From the NCBI GenBank assembly GCA_947631925.1, contig CANRNE010000005.1:19901-83900 (forward strand): DNA of 64,000 nt. Direction: 5' to 3'. Of the stretch, positions 1 to 8,491 are shown piece by piece. The stretch's first letter is position 1. Every line of letters starts with the position of its first letter. The notes beneath the pieces were generated by a model, which worked only from the letters and a program-made list of their open reading frames with translations, was not told where the DNA came from and ran no database searches. The position numbers and the translations under genes were made by a program. Source of the stretch: an uncultured Clostridia bacterium (GTDB lineage Bacteria > Bacillota > Clostridia > Christensenellales > Borkfalkiaceae).

Positions 1-1226
1 ACGACCTCAAGGAAGTCGTCATCCCCGCGTCGGTGCTCACCATCGACCACGGCGCCTTCCGCAGATGTTCCAATCTCGAGACGGTCACCTTTGATGAGGG
101 AGAGGAGGATGCCGAGGACCTCTCCGGGCTCGTCAGCGTGACTTCGATGGCATTTGAGAATTGCACAAAGCTCACGGAAATTCATCTTCCCGCAAAGGTG
201 GAGAGCATCGGCGACAGCGCCTTCGACGGCTGTACGCTGCTTGCGACGGTCACCTTCCCCGCGGACCATGCGGTCTCGATGGGCGAGAACTGCTTCCGCG
301 GCACGGCGCTCCTCGACAGCACGAAGTGGACGGGCGACACGCTCTATCTTTGCAACCATCTCCTCGGAGTCAAGAGCACGGTGAGCGGCAACTTTACTAT
401 CCAAGTCGGTACGCACGGCGTTGCGGCAGGCGCGTTTGCGGACTGCAATCTCATCACGGGAATCGATATCCCGAGCAGTGTCCGCATCTTCGGCAAAGAC
501 GCATTCAAGGGCTGCATTGGACTTGAAAATGTGGAATTCGAGGGCAAGATGGCCGATTGGTTCTCCATCGTCTTCGTAAGCGACCTCTCCAGCCCCATGC
601 ACTATGCGAGCGGACTGCACCTTGCGGATGCGGTGGGCGACATCGTCATCCCGGACGGCGTCACCTCCATCCCTGCGGGCACCTTCAAGGGAACCGCCAT
701 CACGAGCGTGGAAATCCCCGAGGGCGTGACGAGCATCGGCGCGCATGCGTTTGAAGATTGCCTGCAGCTTGCCACCATCAAACTTGCCGACAGCGTCCGC
801 ACCATCGGAGAGGATGCCTTCACGGGTAGTCTCTTCTATACGAGGGAAAGCAGCTGGGACAAGGACGGTGCGCTCTACATCGGAAAGCATCTCATCGAAT
901 TCAAGCAAGGCACGACATTTGAAAATAATGCCTACACCGTGAAAGAGGGCACGCTCACCATCGGTGCGTATGCCTTCCAAGGAACGGGAATTGTCAGCGT
1001 CACACTGCCCGTCTCCCTCGTCTACATCGAAAAAGAGGCGTTCGGGAACACGAGCAGCGGTACGCTCCAATACGCCGAATTTGCGGGCGGAAATTCCGCT
1101 TATTCGGGCGGAAGCTGGTTTGGACAGGGCATCATCGGCCGTCAGCTCTCGCCGCAATCGATGGTAAGAAATCAGTTTGCAAGCCAACTTCGGTTCTATT
1201 GCAATTGTTGGAGGCGGCTCGGATAA
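1..1226 (+). CDS. BspA-type leucine-rich-repeat protein, 5' partial
   Basis: The reading frame is open from the left edge (first full codon at base 3), so the N-terminus lies outside the window. The translation is a chain of degenerate repeats of about 22-24 residues of the kind I-P-x-x-V-x-x-I-G-x-x-A-F-x-x-C, for example SIGDSAFDGC, IFGKDAFKGC, SIGAHAFEDC and TIGAYAFQGT. This is the BspA/Treponema-pallidum-type LRR, usually found in surface or secreted binding proteins. The repeat pattern stops near base 1120, and the last 30 or so residues (ending NCWRRLG) do not resemble an LRR cap or anchor. The C-terminus may therefore be recombined or decayed. The TIR gene 24 bp downstream is in the same frame, separated by one TAA. 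Binding target unknown. Confidence 0.75.
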   Translation, partial: DLKEVVIPASVLTIDHGAFRRCSNLETVTFDEGEEDAEDLSGLVSVTSMAFENCTKLTEIHLPAKVESIGDSAFDGCTLLATVTFPADHAVSMGENCFRGTALLDSTKWTGDTLYLCNHLLGVKSTVSGNFTIQVGTHGVAAGAFADCNLITGIDIPSSVRIFGKDAFKGCIGLENVEFEGKMADWFSIVFVSDLSSPMHYASGLHLADAVGDIVIPDGVTSIPAGTFKGTAITSVEIPEGVTSIGAHAFEDCLQLATIKLADSVRTIGEDAFTGSLFYTRESSWDKDGALYIGKHLIEFKQGTTFENNAYTVKEGTLTIGAYAFQGTGIVSVTLPVSLVYIEKEAFGNTSSGTLQYAEFAGGNSAYSGGSWFGQGIIGRQLSPQSMVRNQFASQLRFYCNCWRRLG

Positions 1227-1250
1227 ATCCGAACGCCGGGGAGGGGAAGG

Positions 1251-2609
1251 ATGCCGTACGATATCTTCATATCCTTCAAAAATACCGATGCCTATGGCAG
1301 AGAGACGCGGGATGCCGCAATCGCCGAAGACCTGTTCCGTCGCCTGACGGAGCAGGGGCTCAGCGTGTTCTTCTCCAAGACCATTCTCGTCGAACAGGGC
1401 GCCGCGGCATATAAGGCCGCCATCGAGACGGCGCTCGACGAAGCGAGAGTGCTCGTCGCCGTGAGCACGGAAGTGGAATATATCAATTCCGAATGGGTGG
1501 CTTACGAGCGGGAAAGTTTCCATAACGACATCCTCTCGGGCAGGAAGAAAAACGCGTGCATCGTTCCCTACCTCCAAAATATTCACGACCTCGACGTTCC
1601 GCGGTCTCTCCGGAACTATCAGACATTCCAGATTGACGCAAGCCCCGCAAGCGACGTAGTGGACTTCATCAAGCGCTTTCTGCATGCGGGGGAGGGGAAC
1701 GGACAAGCCGTCGCCGAGGAGAGCGAACTCAGCCTCGTGACGGGGAAGCACCTCTCCACCTATTCCGCACAGACGCGGGAGGAGTTCAAACGCCTCAAAA
1801 TTCAGTCCGTAAACACGCGGGAGGCCGACTTCAACGCCCTCCGCTATGTCACGGAGCGCTTGGGGACGGACAAGGGCCTGCGCATTCTCGACATGGGCTG
1901 TGCCTACGGATTTGTCACCAAGGACCGCTTCAGCCGCTATGCGGGCGCCACCGTTCTCGGCGTCGACAGGGGGGAGGAACTCATCAATTTTGCGCGCGAG
2001 AACAATACCTTCGACGGGGCGCATTACGACGTTCTCGACCTCGAGTGCGAGGACTTCGAGGAAAAGATCGAGGCGCTGATGGAGGCATACAACATCGAAG
2101 AATTCGACATCATCTTCGCCTCTTTGGTGCTCCATCATCTCAAAAATCCGCAAAAACTTCTCCGCCGCGTGCGCAGATACCTCTCGCGGGAGGGCTTTAT
2201 CATCATCCGCGGCTCGGACGACGGCTCCATCCTCACCCACAACGACGACGGGCTCATACAGAAGATTCTCGACATTCATCTGAGCGCGGACGGCATCTCC
2301 GACCGCATGAACGGGCGCAAAATTTATTCCCAACTCATCAGTTCGGGCTATAAAAACGTCGTCATGAAGAGTTGGATTAAGGACCTCTCTGGGCTCTCCC
2401 TCGACGAGCGGAACGACGTCTTCTTCGAGCGTTTTGCCTATCGCAAGAATTACATCAAAAAGTTGGCGGACAAGGACCCGTACGACGCGAAGAAGCGCGC
2501 CGACCTCAAAAACATCACCTTTTACTTGAACGAGCTCGAGAACAAGTTCGACGACGAGACGTTCTGGTATTGCGAAGTGGACTTTGTCGGCATTGCCCAG
2601 AAGCGGTAA
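1251..2609 (+). CDS. TIR domain-SAM methyltransferase fusion protein
   Basis: 452 residues. Residues 1-145 are a TIR domain: it begins YDIFISFK, has a BB-loop-like stretch around 43-55, and carries the S-x-W-x-x-x-E type motif (S80, W82, E86), where E86 sits at the position of the catalytic glutamate of TIR NADases. Residues 195-330 form a class I SAM methyltransferase fold: motif I LDMGCAYG (213-220), acidic D239 after the second strand, and FDIIFASLVLHHL (285-297) as motif IV. The tail (340-452) is charged and unassigned. No signal peptide or membrane segment is visible. A GGGGAGGGGAAGG purine tract directly precedes the ATG. TIR domains in bacteria act in NAD cleavage, second-messenger synthesis or scaffolding. 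What a fused methyltransferase modifies is unknown. The domain calls are secure; the biological role is not. Confidence 0.8.
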   Translation: MPYDIFISFKNTDAYGRETRDAAIAEDLFRRLTEQGLSVFFSKTILVEQGAAAYKAAIETALDEARVLVAVSTEVEYINSEWVAYERESFHNDILSGRKKNACIVPYLQNIHDLDVPRSLRNYQTFQIDASPASDVVDFIKRFLHAGEGNGQAVAEESELSLVTGKHLSTYSAQTREEFKRLKIQSVNTREADFNALRYVTERLGTDKGLRILDMGCAYGFVTKDRFSRYAGATVLGVDRGEELINFARENNTFDGAHYDVLDLECEDFEEKIEALMEAYNIEEFDIIFASLVLHHLKNPQKLLRRVRRYLSREGFIIIRGSDDGSILTHNDDGLIQKILDIHLSADGISDRMNGRKIYSQLISSGYKNVVMKSWIKDLSGLSLDERNDVFFERFAYRKNYIKKLADKDPYDAKKRADLKNITFYLNELENKFDDETFWYCEVDFVGIAQKR

Positions 2610-2630
2610 CGTTGGAGTGGAGGGGCTGAT

Positions 2631-3497
2631 TTGGCGGAAGATGTGGAAAAAGCAGCAGAGGACGGGCTCGCTCTGCAAATCGAAGAGGGGCTGAGAAAGC
2701 GGTTCGCGCGGCGGCTCTTCACGCCGTTTGCGCGGGCAATCGTGCAGTACAAACTGGTGGAGCCGAACGACAAAATCGCGGTCTGCATCTCGGGCGGGAA
2801 GGACAGCTTTCTCATGGCGAAGCTCTTTCAGGAGCTCAAGCGGCACGACAAATTTCCGTTCGAGCTCGTCTATCTCGTCATGGACCCCGGCTACAGCGAA
2901 GAAAACCGTGCGCGCATTCGAAAAAATGCCGAACTTCTCAACATTCCGATTGAGATTTTTGAAACGAATATCTTCGAGAGTGTCGTCCATGTGGACAAAT
3001 CTCCCTGCTACCTCTGCGCGCGCATGCGGCGGGGGAGCCTGTACCACAGGGCGCAGGAGCTGGGGTGCAACAAAATTGCGCTCGGGCACCACTTCGACGA
3101 CGTCATCGAGACCATTCTCATGGGCATGCTCTACGCGGGGCAGATGCAGACGATGATGCCGAAGCTGAGGAGCACGAATTTTGCGGGGATGCAGCTCATC
3201 CGTCCGATGTATTTCGTGCGGGAGAAGGACATTCTCGCATGGCGGGACGCGTACGGGCTCGAATTCTTGCGCTGTGCATGCAAGTTTACCGAGGCCGCCT
3301 CCTGCGGGAGTGCGGATTCCAAGCGTCAGCGCGTGAAGGAGCTGATTGCCGCGCTCAAAAAGGAGAACCCGCAAGTTGAGCAGAACATCTTCAAAAGTGT
3401 GGAAAATATCAGTTTGAACACCGTTCTCGCCTACAAGGACAAGGATGGTGTGCGGCACGCGTTTGAGGATGAATACGACCTCGATTTCGACGAATAA
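2631..3497 (+). CDS. TtcA-family PP-loop ATP pyrophosphatase (tRNA 2-thiocytidine synthesis-like)
   Basis: 288 residues, TTG start with GGAGGGG five bases upstream. The PP-loop SGGKDS (54-59) adenylates the target base. C126/C129 (CYLC) and C215/C217 (CAC) resemble the cysteine pairs that hold the iron-sulfur cluster in TtcA. GHHFDDVIET (152-161) is the conserved second nucleotide-binding motif. TtcA proper makes s2C32 in tRNA. Firmicutes carry several TtcA-like paralogues whose target is not proven, so the exact tRNA position is inference. It follows the TIR gene by 21 bp and precedes the lipoprotein gene by 24 bp, so the three may be co-transcribed. Confidence 0.8.
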   Translation: MAEDVEKAAEDGLALQIEEGLRKRFARRLFTPFARAIVQYKLVEPNDKIAVCISGGKDSFLMAKLFQELKRHDKFPFELVYLVMDPGYSEENRARIRKNAELLNIPIEIFETNIFESVVHVDKSPCYLCARMRRGSLYHRAQELGCNKIALGHHFDDVIETILMGMLYAGQMQTMMPKLRSTNFAGMQLIRPMYFVREKDILAWRDAYGLEFLRCACKFTEAASCGSADSKRQRVKELIAALKKENPQVEQNIFKSVENISLNTVLAYKDKDGVRHAFEDEYDLDFDE

Positions 3498-3521
3498 TCG
3501 ATACCATATTGGGGGTAATTG

Positions 3522-4016
3522 ATGAAACGCACAAAATTTTTTGTTCCGATTCCCATACTGCTCACTCTTCTTTTGAGCGGGTGCGTCTTCGATCCCTCCG
3601 AATTTTATTTCGAACGGGAGGAACTCTCGCGCGTCGTGCAGGTGCAGCTCGTCGACTATGAAAATCCCGCGCAGAAGGAGTTTTCGTCGTGGGTGCCCGA
3701 CCACATGGATGACCTCAAACCCGTCGATATCTCGAAATTCACGGTAAATAAGACCCTCGACGGGGGCAAACTGGACGACTTTTGCGACAAGCTGTGCGAA
3801 CTTCCCATACTGTATCGGTATTTTGCCTATGATTCGCCGAAGGGGGAAGCTATTCGGCTCAACTGCTCGGACGGGAATTTTTATCTCATCAACAGCGATG
3901 AAAATTCTTATATCGGCTACATCGGCAAGTACTCCGCGAGTGGCGAGGTCCTCGACTTCTACGGCTGTTTTGTCTCTGCAGAATGCACCGCAGAGCTGAT
4001 GAAATATTTCGAATAA
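3522..4016 (+). CDS. Putative lipoprotein of unknown function
   Basis: 164 residues counted from ATG 3522, which has GGGGG upstream; a TTG three bases earlier is less likely. The N-terminus MKRTK is followed by a hydrophobic stretch and the lipobox L-L-S-G-C with the lipidated Cys at residue 21, so the product should be anchored to the outer face of the membrane. The mature part is acidic and mixed alpha/beta in composition, without a motif I recognise. It ends at a strong bidirectional terminator. Function unknown. Confidence 0.7.
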   Translation: MKRTKFFVPIPILLTLLLSGCVFDPSEFYFEREELSRVVQVQLVDYENPAQKEFSSWVPDHMDDLKPVDISKFTVNKTLDGGKLDDFCDKLCELPILYRYFAYDSPKGEAIRLNCSDGNFYLINSDENSYIGYIGKYSASGEVLDFYGCFVSAECTAELMKYFE

Positions 4017-4033
4017 TCGCAAATTTTCCAAGA

Positions 4034-4059
4034 AAAAAGCGCCCGATCGGGCGCTTTTT
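4034..4059. terminator. Bidirectional intrinsic terminator
   Basis: The perfect palindrome GCGCCCGATCGGGCGC is flanked by A5 and T5, so it can end the lipoprotein transcript on the plus strand and the lipase transcript on the minus strand. Confidence 0.9.
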
Positions 4060-4106
4060 CACGTTTATGACGGATTTTTTTATGATATAAAATTTGGCGA
4101 AGGCGG

Positions 4107-4895
4107 TTAAAATCCGAGGCCAATGAGCTCGTCGCAGAGGGCGAGATAGAATTCGTAGACCCGCCGACGCTGCTTCTTTTTCAGGCTGTAGCCAATTATT
4201 TCGCTGTGGGAGAGGGAGCCGTCCAAACAGTCCCCGCGGTAGTGCGCGAATTTTGCGGATTCCACGGAGACGAGCCCGTCCGTCGGCCCGTCGCCCGCAC
4301 GGCGGGAAATGAGAAGGGGGATTGACATCAAGAAATCGTCGCGGCAGCGCTCGAGCGTGGCGGAAAAGCTCTGGCAGTAGATGGGCGCGGGCACGGTGAG
4401 AGAGTCAATCTCCTCGTTGGGCGAGGTGCAGAGCTGACGGCAGACGGTGAGCGCATCGGGATGGCGGTCGCCGAAGAGACGGTACCAGAAATTCAGCCAA
4501 AACGCGATGAATTTTTTGAGAAAGGGAGGAAGTCCGAACAGCCAAGTTGCGACGTCGGACCCCTTGTGCGGGGTCGAAAGGGTGGTGAGAGAGGCGACGC
4601 GGTCCGCCATTTCCAGCCGTGAAATCATGTATTTCGCATCCAAACCGCCCTTGGAATGGGCGATGAGGTTGATTTTCTCGGCGCCTTCCTCGGCGAGGAT
4701 GCGCGCTATCTGCTCCTTCAGCTGTGCGGCATTCCCCTCGATGGTCCCGAACCCGTCGGTATCGGCAAAATAGACACGGTGACCCGCTTCGCGCAAAATC
4801 TTTCCGATTCGCCCGAAGGACCGCACGACGGCGCTCTCCTTGACGGCGACGCCGTGGATGAGCAGGATGGGGTATTTTGTCTTTCGCTCGCGCAT
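4107..4895 (-). CDS. Alpha/beta-hydrolase, triacylglycerol-lipase-like
   Basis: 262 residues. It opens with YPILLIHG, the oxyanion-hole motif of the Pseudomonas/Burkholderia lipase family. The nucleophile elbow AHSKGG places Ser at residue 81. STPHKGSD follows, as in lipases and PHB depolymerases. Candidate acid and base are the Asp in GDGPTDG and the His in LSHSE near the C-terminus. There is no signal peptide, so it is predicted cytoplasmic, which is unusual for a secreted-type lipase. Substrate unknown (lipid ester or phospholipid). A strong promoter lies 9 bases upstream of the ATG, leaving almost no leader. It is a single gene, convergent with the lipoprotein gene. Confidence 0.8.
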   Translation of the reverse strand: MRERKTKYPILLIHGVAVKESAVVRSFGRIGKILREAGHRVYFADTDGFGTIEGNAAQLKEQIARILAEEGAEKINLIAHSKGGLDAKYMISRLEMADRVASLTTLSTPHKGSDVATWLFGLPPFLKKFIAFWLNFWYRLFGDRHPDALTVCRQLCTSPNEEIDSLTVPAPIYCQSFSATLERCRDDFLMSIPLLISRRAGDGPTDGLVSVESAKFAHYRGDCLDGSLSHSEIIGYSLKKKQRRRVYEFYLALCDELIGLGF

Positions 4896-4904
4896 GGCAG
4901 TTTG

Positions 4905-4933
4905 ATTGTATCACACTCTCAGCAAAAAATCAA
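4905..4933 (-). promoter_or_regulatory. Sigma-A promoter of the lipase gene
   Basis: On the minus strand TTGATT, 17 bases, TACAAT. The -10 ends 9 bases before the ATG, so the expected leader is only 2-3 nt. Confidence 0.65.
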
Positions 4934-5030
4934 GTCCGCGCGGAGAGAAAATCATGCCCGGCAATCGGGCGGGGTGGTTTATTTCGGAAAAGGACTTTCG
5001 CGGCATAAACCGTCGCGCCTTTCCGACATA

Positions 5031-5078
5031 AAAATCAACCTAACCCAAACCACTTCATCATGGTTCGAATTAGGTTGA
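5031..5078 (-). terminator. Terminator of tRNA-Leu(CAA)
   Basis: Reading the minus strand just after the tRNA, CAACCTAA...AACCA pairs with TGGTT...TTAGGTTG, and ATTTTT follows. Confidence 0.7.
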
Positions 5079-5081
5079 GGT

Positions 5082-5168
5082 TGGTGCCGGTGGTGGGGGT
5101 CGAACCCACACGGTATTGCTACCACTGGATTTTGAGTCCAGCGCGTCTGCCAATTCCACCACACCGGC
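5082..5168 (-). tRNA. tRNA-Leu(CAA)
   Basis: The minus strand begins GCCGGTGTGGTGGAATTGG and folds as a class II tRNA with a long variable arm. The anticodon stem CTGGA/TCCAG holds loop CTCAAAA, giving anticodon CAA (reads UUG). The T arm contains GGTTCGACCCC. The acceptor GCCGGTG pairs with CACCGGC, then discriminator A and an encoded CCA. Confidence 0.95.
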
Positions 5169-5183
5169 GCAGTTGCAAAAAAA

Positions 5184-5212
5184 ATTATATCCGAAATTTC
5201 AAGAAAAATCAA
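5184..5212 (-). promoter_or_regulatory. Promoter of tRNA-Leu(CAA)
   Basis: Minus strand TTGATT, 17 bases, TATAAT, ending 15 bases before the tRNA 5' end. Confidence 0.75.
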
Positions 5213-5230
5213 GTGATTTTCCCGATATTC

Positions 5231-5259
5231 TTGCAAAAATTTGCAAGGCGTGTTAAAAT
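5231..5259 (+). promoter_or_regulatory. Promoter of polA, leaderless arrangement
   Basis: TTGCAA, 17 bases, TAAAAT. The -10 ends six bases before the polA ATG and no Shine-Dalgarno sequence is present, so transcription should start at or next to the A of ATG. Confidence 0.65.
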
Positions 5260-5265
5260 GTACTT

Positions 5266-7800
5266 ATGGACAAACTCATTCTCATCGACGGCAACAGCCT
5301 TCTCAACCGCGCATTTTACGCCATGAGCGTCTTTTCCACGAAGGACGGCCTGCCCACGAACGGCATTTTCGGCTTCGTAAAGTTGCTCTTCAAGATTCTC
5401 GACGACGAAAAACCGCGCTATATGGCGGTCGCGTTCGACGTGCATGCGCCCACCTTCCGCCACAAAATGTACGGCGCCTATAAGGCGGAGCGCAGACCGA
5501 TGCCCGAGGAGCTCGTCCGTCAGGTTCCCGTCCTCAAAGAACTTCTCGCGGCGATGAAAATTTGCACGGTGGAGCTCGAGGGGTATGAGGCCGACGACAT
5601 TCTCGGAACGCTCACGCGGCGCTTTGACGGCGTGCATGCGCTCGTCTACACGGGCGACCGCGATGCCTATCAGCTCGTCAAGGAGAACGTGGATGTCTGC
5701 TTCACCAAGCGGGGCGTGAGTGACCTTGACAGGCTCACACAGGAAAATTTCTACGAAAAAGTCGGGCTCAATCCTCCGCAGATTATCGATTTGAAGTCGC
5801 TGATGGGGGACCACTCCGACAACATCCCCGGGGTGCATGGCATCGGAGAAAAGGGCGCCATCGACCTTCTGCACCGCTTTGGCAGCCTCGACGGTGTCTA
5901 TTCGCATCTCGAGGAAATCAAGGGTGCGCTGAAGACCAAACTCGAAGAGGGCAGAGAGAGCGCGTATTTTTCCTATCGGCTTGCGACCATCGACACGAAT
6001 GTCCCGCTCGCCCTCACCCTTGCCGACTGCGAAGTCACCCTTCCCTTCCCCGACGAGGCGCGCACCTTTTTCGGAAAGCTCGAATTTCGTTCCCTCGTCG
6101 ACAGCGCCTACTTCACCGCAGCCCGCCCCGCAGAGGGCGTCATAAACGTATACGACCTCTCCGCGCTTTTCGACGCCGCAAAGGGGGAGCATGCGTTCTC
6201 CGTCTGCCTCGAAGAGGAGGGGCTGTATCTCGCCTTCGGGGGGAAACAGTACTTCGTGCGGCTAAGGAAGAACTTCCTCGAGCCCGGGTACTTCCTCGAG
6301 GAGACAAAACAACTGCTTGCGCAAGTCTTCGCGACGGGAAACGAGGTGACGGTCGTCGACTACAAGGCGTTTCTGCACCTATTATGCGACCTCGGGATTT
6401 CCTTCGACGCCACCCCGAAGGATGTGACCCTTCTTCGCTATCTCTGCGATTCCAACCTTCGGCCGTCCTCCGCAAAGGAGCTCACCAAGGACTACGCGCT
6501 GCCCGAAGACCAATGCGCGCTGGCGCTTGGGCAGGCTGCGCAAGATGCCGAGCGCAAGATGTCGGGCTCCAACGAGGAGGCGCTCTACCGCGACCTCGAA
6601 CTGCCGCTTGCCCGCGTACTGTTCGATATGGAGCGGACGGGCGTGCGCGTCGACATCAACAAATTCCCCGAATTCTCCGAAAAATTCCGCGTGGAGCTCG
6701 AGGAGCTCTCCGCGCGCATCTACGCGCTCGCGGGCATGGAATCCTTCAATCTCAATTCTCCCTTCCAGCTCTCCGAGGTGCTCTTCGGCAAACTCGGCTT
6801 CGAGACAAAGGGCATCAAGCACAACTCGCGGGGGGGATATTCCACGAATGCGGACGTGCTCGAAAAGCTCGCGGAGGACCATGAAATTGCGCGGCTCATT
6901 CTGCGCTACCGTGAGATTCAGAAACTTCGCTCCACCTATATCGACGGCATCCGCCCCCTCGTCGTGGGCGGGATTGTGCATACGACGTACAACCAGACGA
7001 TGACGACGACGGGGCGGCTCTCGAGCGCCAATCCCAATCTGCAGAATATCCCCGTGCGCACGGAGTCGGGACGGGAACTGCGCCGTCTCTTCATCGCGCG
7101 GGAGGGCAACATCCTCGTGGATGCCGACTATTCGCAGATAGAACTTCGTCTTCTTGCCCATTTCTCGGGCTGTAAGTCGCTGATAGAAGCATACCGGTCG
7201 GGGGCGGACATTCATGCCGCCACCGCAGCGCGCGTCTTCGGCGTACCGCTTGAAGAAGTTACGACGCCATTGAGAAGGCGCGCAAAGACCATCAACTTCG
7301 GCATCATTTACGGGATTAGCGCCTTCGGACTTGCCAAAGACCTCGGCTGTACGTCCTCCGAGGCGAACAGCTACATCAAAAAATATTTCGAAGAACACCC
7401 CGAAGTCAAGGCCTACATGGACGAAAACGTGCGTCGGGCGCGGGAGGACGGCTATGTGACCACCGTCCTCGGCAGGAAGCGGTATATCCCCGAAATCAAG
7501 TCGTCCAACTACAATCTGCGCGGATTCGGCGAGCGCGCCGCCATGAACATGCCGCTTCAGGGGAGCGCGGCGGACATCATCAAACTCGCCATGCTGCGGG
7601 TTGCAGACCGCCTGAAACGGGACGGATTCAAGTCCAAACTCGTCCTGCAAGTGCACGACGAGCTCGTGCTTGACAGTCCCGAGGAGGAGGCGGAGCGCGC
7701 CGCGGCGATGCTCAAAGAGGAGATGGAGGGGGCAATCTCCCTCGACGTTCCGCTGATTGCGGAAGTTGCGATGGGGAAGAGCTGGTATGATGCGAAGTAA
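5266..7800 (+). CDS. polA: DNA polymerase I
   Basis: 844 residues, the usual length for Firmicutes Pol I. The 5'-3' exonuclease domain is residues 1-290 (LIDGNSLLNRAFYA, EADDILGT, GDHSDNIPG). The middle domain (about 300-465) lacks the D-x-E exonuclease signature, so proofreading is probably absent, as in other Gram-positive Pol I enzymes. The polymerase domain has motif A DADYSQIELR near 620, motif B RRRAKTINFGIIYG near 670 and motif C LQVHDELV near 793. Role: gap filling, Okazaki primer removal and repair. The coaE start overlaps its 3' end. The ATG lies immediately downstream of a promoter without an SD. Confidence 0.97.
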   Translation: MDKLILIDGNSLLNRAFYAMSVFSTKDGLPTNGIFGFVKLLFKILDDEKPRYMAVAFDVHAPTFRHKMYGAYKAERRPMPEELVRQVPVLKELLAAMKICTVELEGYEADDILGTLTRRFDGVHALVYTGDRDAYQLVKENVDVCFTKRGVSDLDRLTQENFYEKVGLNPPQIIDLKSLMGDHSDNIPGVHGIGEKGAIDLLHRFGSLDGVYSHLEEIKGALKTKLEEGRESAYFSYRLATIDTNVPLALTLADCEVTLPFPDEARTFFGKLEFRSLVDSAYFTAARPAEGVINVYDLSALFDAAKGEHAFSVCLEEEGLYLAFGGKQYFVRLRKNFLEPGYFLEETKQLLAQVFATGNEVTVVDYKAFLHLLCDLGISFDATPKDVTLLRYLCDSNLRPSSAKELTKDYALPEDQCALALGQAAQDAERKMSGSNEEALYRDLELPLARVLFDMERTGVRVDINKFPEFSEKFRVELEELSARIYALAGMESFNLNSPFQLSEVLFGKLGFETKGIKHNSRGGYSTNADVLEKLAEDHEIARLILRYREIQKLRSTYIDGIRPLVVGGIVHTTYNQTMTTTGRLSSANPNLQNIPVRTESGRELRRLFIAREGNILVDADYSQIELRLLAHFSGCKSLIEAYRSGADIHAATAARVFGVPLEEVTTPLRRRAKTINFGIIYGISAFGLAKDLGCTSSEANSYIKKYFEEHPEVKAYMDENVRRAREDGYVTTVLGRKRYIPEIKSSNYNLRGFGERAAMNMPLQGSAADIIKLAMLRVADRLKRDGFKSKLVLQVHDELVLDSPEEEAERAAAMLKEEMEGAISLDVPLIAEVAMGKSWYDAK

Positions 7801-8371
7801 AAAAATTGCCATCACGGGCGGAATCGGCAGCGGGAAGAGCGAATTTCTCGCCATTCTGCGAAAAAAGGGGCTCCCCGCCTTCTCGTGCGACGAAATTTCC
7901 CGCGCGCTGATGGGGGAGAAGGACTACCGCGCGGGGCTATGCGACCTCTTTCCCGCTTGCAGTGAAAGAGGAGAACTTGACAAAAAACGGCTCGCGGAGT
8001 TGGTCTTTTCGGACGGCGACGCGCTCGCAAAGCTGAATGCGTATTCGCACCCGAAAATCATGAAAGCGTTGCTCGCGGAGATGGAAAAATTCCCCCTGTC
8101 CTTTGCCGAAGTGCCCCTTCTCTATGAGGGCGGATATGCGCCGCTCTTTGACAAAGTCATCGCCTTGGTGCGGACGGAGAGCGACAGAATCGCGGGCGTC
8201 ATGGTGCGGGACAGCTTGTCTGAAGAGGCTGTGCGCCTCCGCATGGCGAGCCAAATCGACGCAAAAAGTTTGCGTGGCCGCGACTGCATTCTCGTCGAAA
8301 ACGACGGCACGCTCTCCGACCTCGAAAAACGGGCAGACGAGATACTTACTCTGCTTCAATCTGACGGTTAG
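7787..8371 (+). CDS. coaE: Dephospho-CoA kinase
   Basis: About 194 residues. It phosphorylates the 3'-OH of dephospho-CoA, the last step of CoA synthesis. The P-loop GGIGSGKS (about 11-18) sits at the N-terminus, followed by the family's SCDEISR motif, YSHPKI (H-P motif of the CoA domain) and EVPLLYEGG. Start chosen at the ATGATG pair (7787/7790), which has GGGGAAGAG upstream. It overlaps polA by 14 bases, so the two are translationally coupled; polA-coaE adjacency is common in Firmicutes. Confidence 0.93.
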   Translation: MMRSKKIAITGGIGSGKSEFLAILRKKGLPAFSCDEISRALMGEKDYRAGLCDLFPACSERGELDKKRLAELVFSDGDALAKLNAYSHPKIMKALLAEMEKFPLSFAEVPLLYEGGYAPLFDKVIALVRTESDRIAGVMVRDSLSEEAVRLRMASQIDAKSLRGRDCILVENDGTLSDLEKRADEILTLLQSDG

Positions 8372-8374
8372 AAC

Positions 8375-8405
8375 GAATTCCGCGGAAATCCGCGGAATTT
8401 TTGTT
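8375..8405 (+). terminator. Terminator of polA-coaE
   Basis: Stem AATTCCGCGGA/TCCGCGGAATT with a two-base loop, followed by TTTTGTTTT. Confidence 0.8.
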
Positions 8406-8433
8406 TTAACAGCTTTATCATCGGGTATATAAT
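8405..8433 (+). promoter_or_regulatory. Promoter of the SPFH gene
   Basis: TTTAAC, 17 bases, TATAAT. The leader contains a small hairpin (ACGGGG/CCCCGT around 8446-8466) before a GGAAGGAG ribosome-binding site. Confidence 0.65.
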
Positions 8434-8491
8434 GTGTGTTGTATCACGGGGAAAATTTGCCCCGTAAAAGGAGTACGGAAGGAGTAATATT

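Noticed and set aside
6382..7854. 490-codon open frame on the minus strand across polA
   Set aside because: It lies fully antisense to a well-conserved polymerase gene. Its composition is what C-rich third positions of polA produce on the other strand, and it has no recognisable domain or ribosome-binding site.
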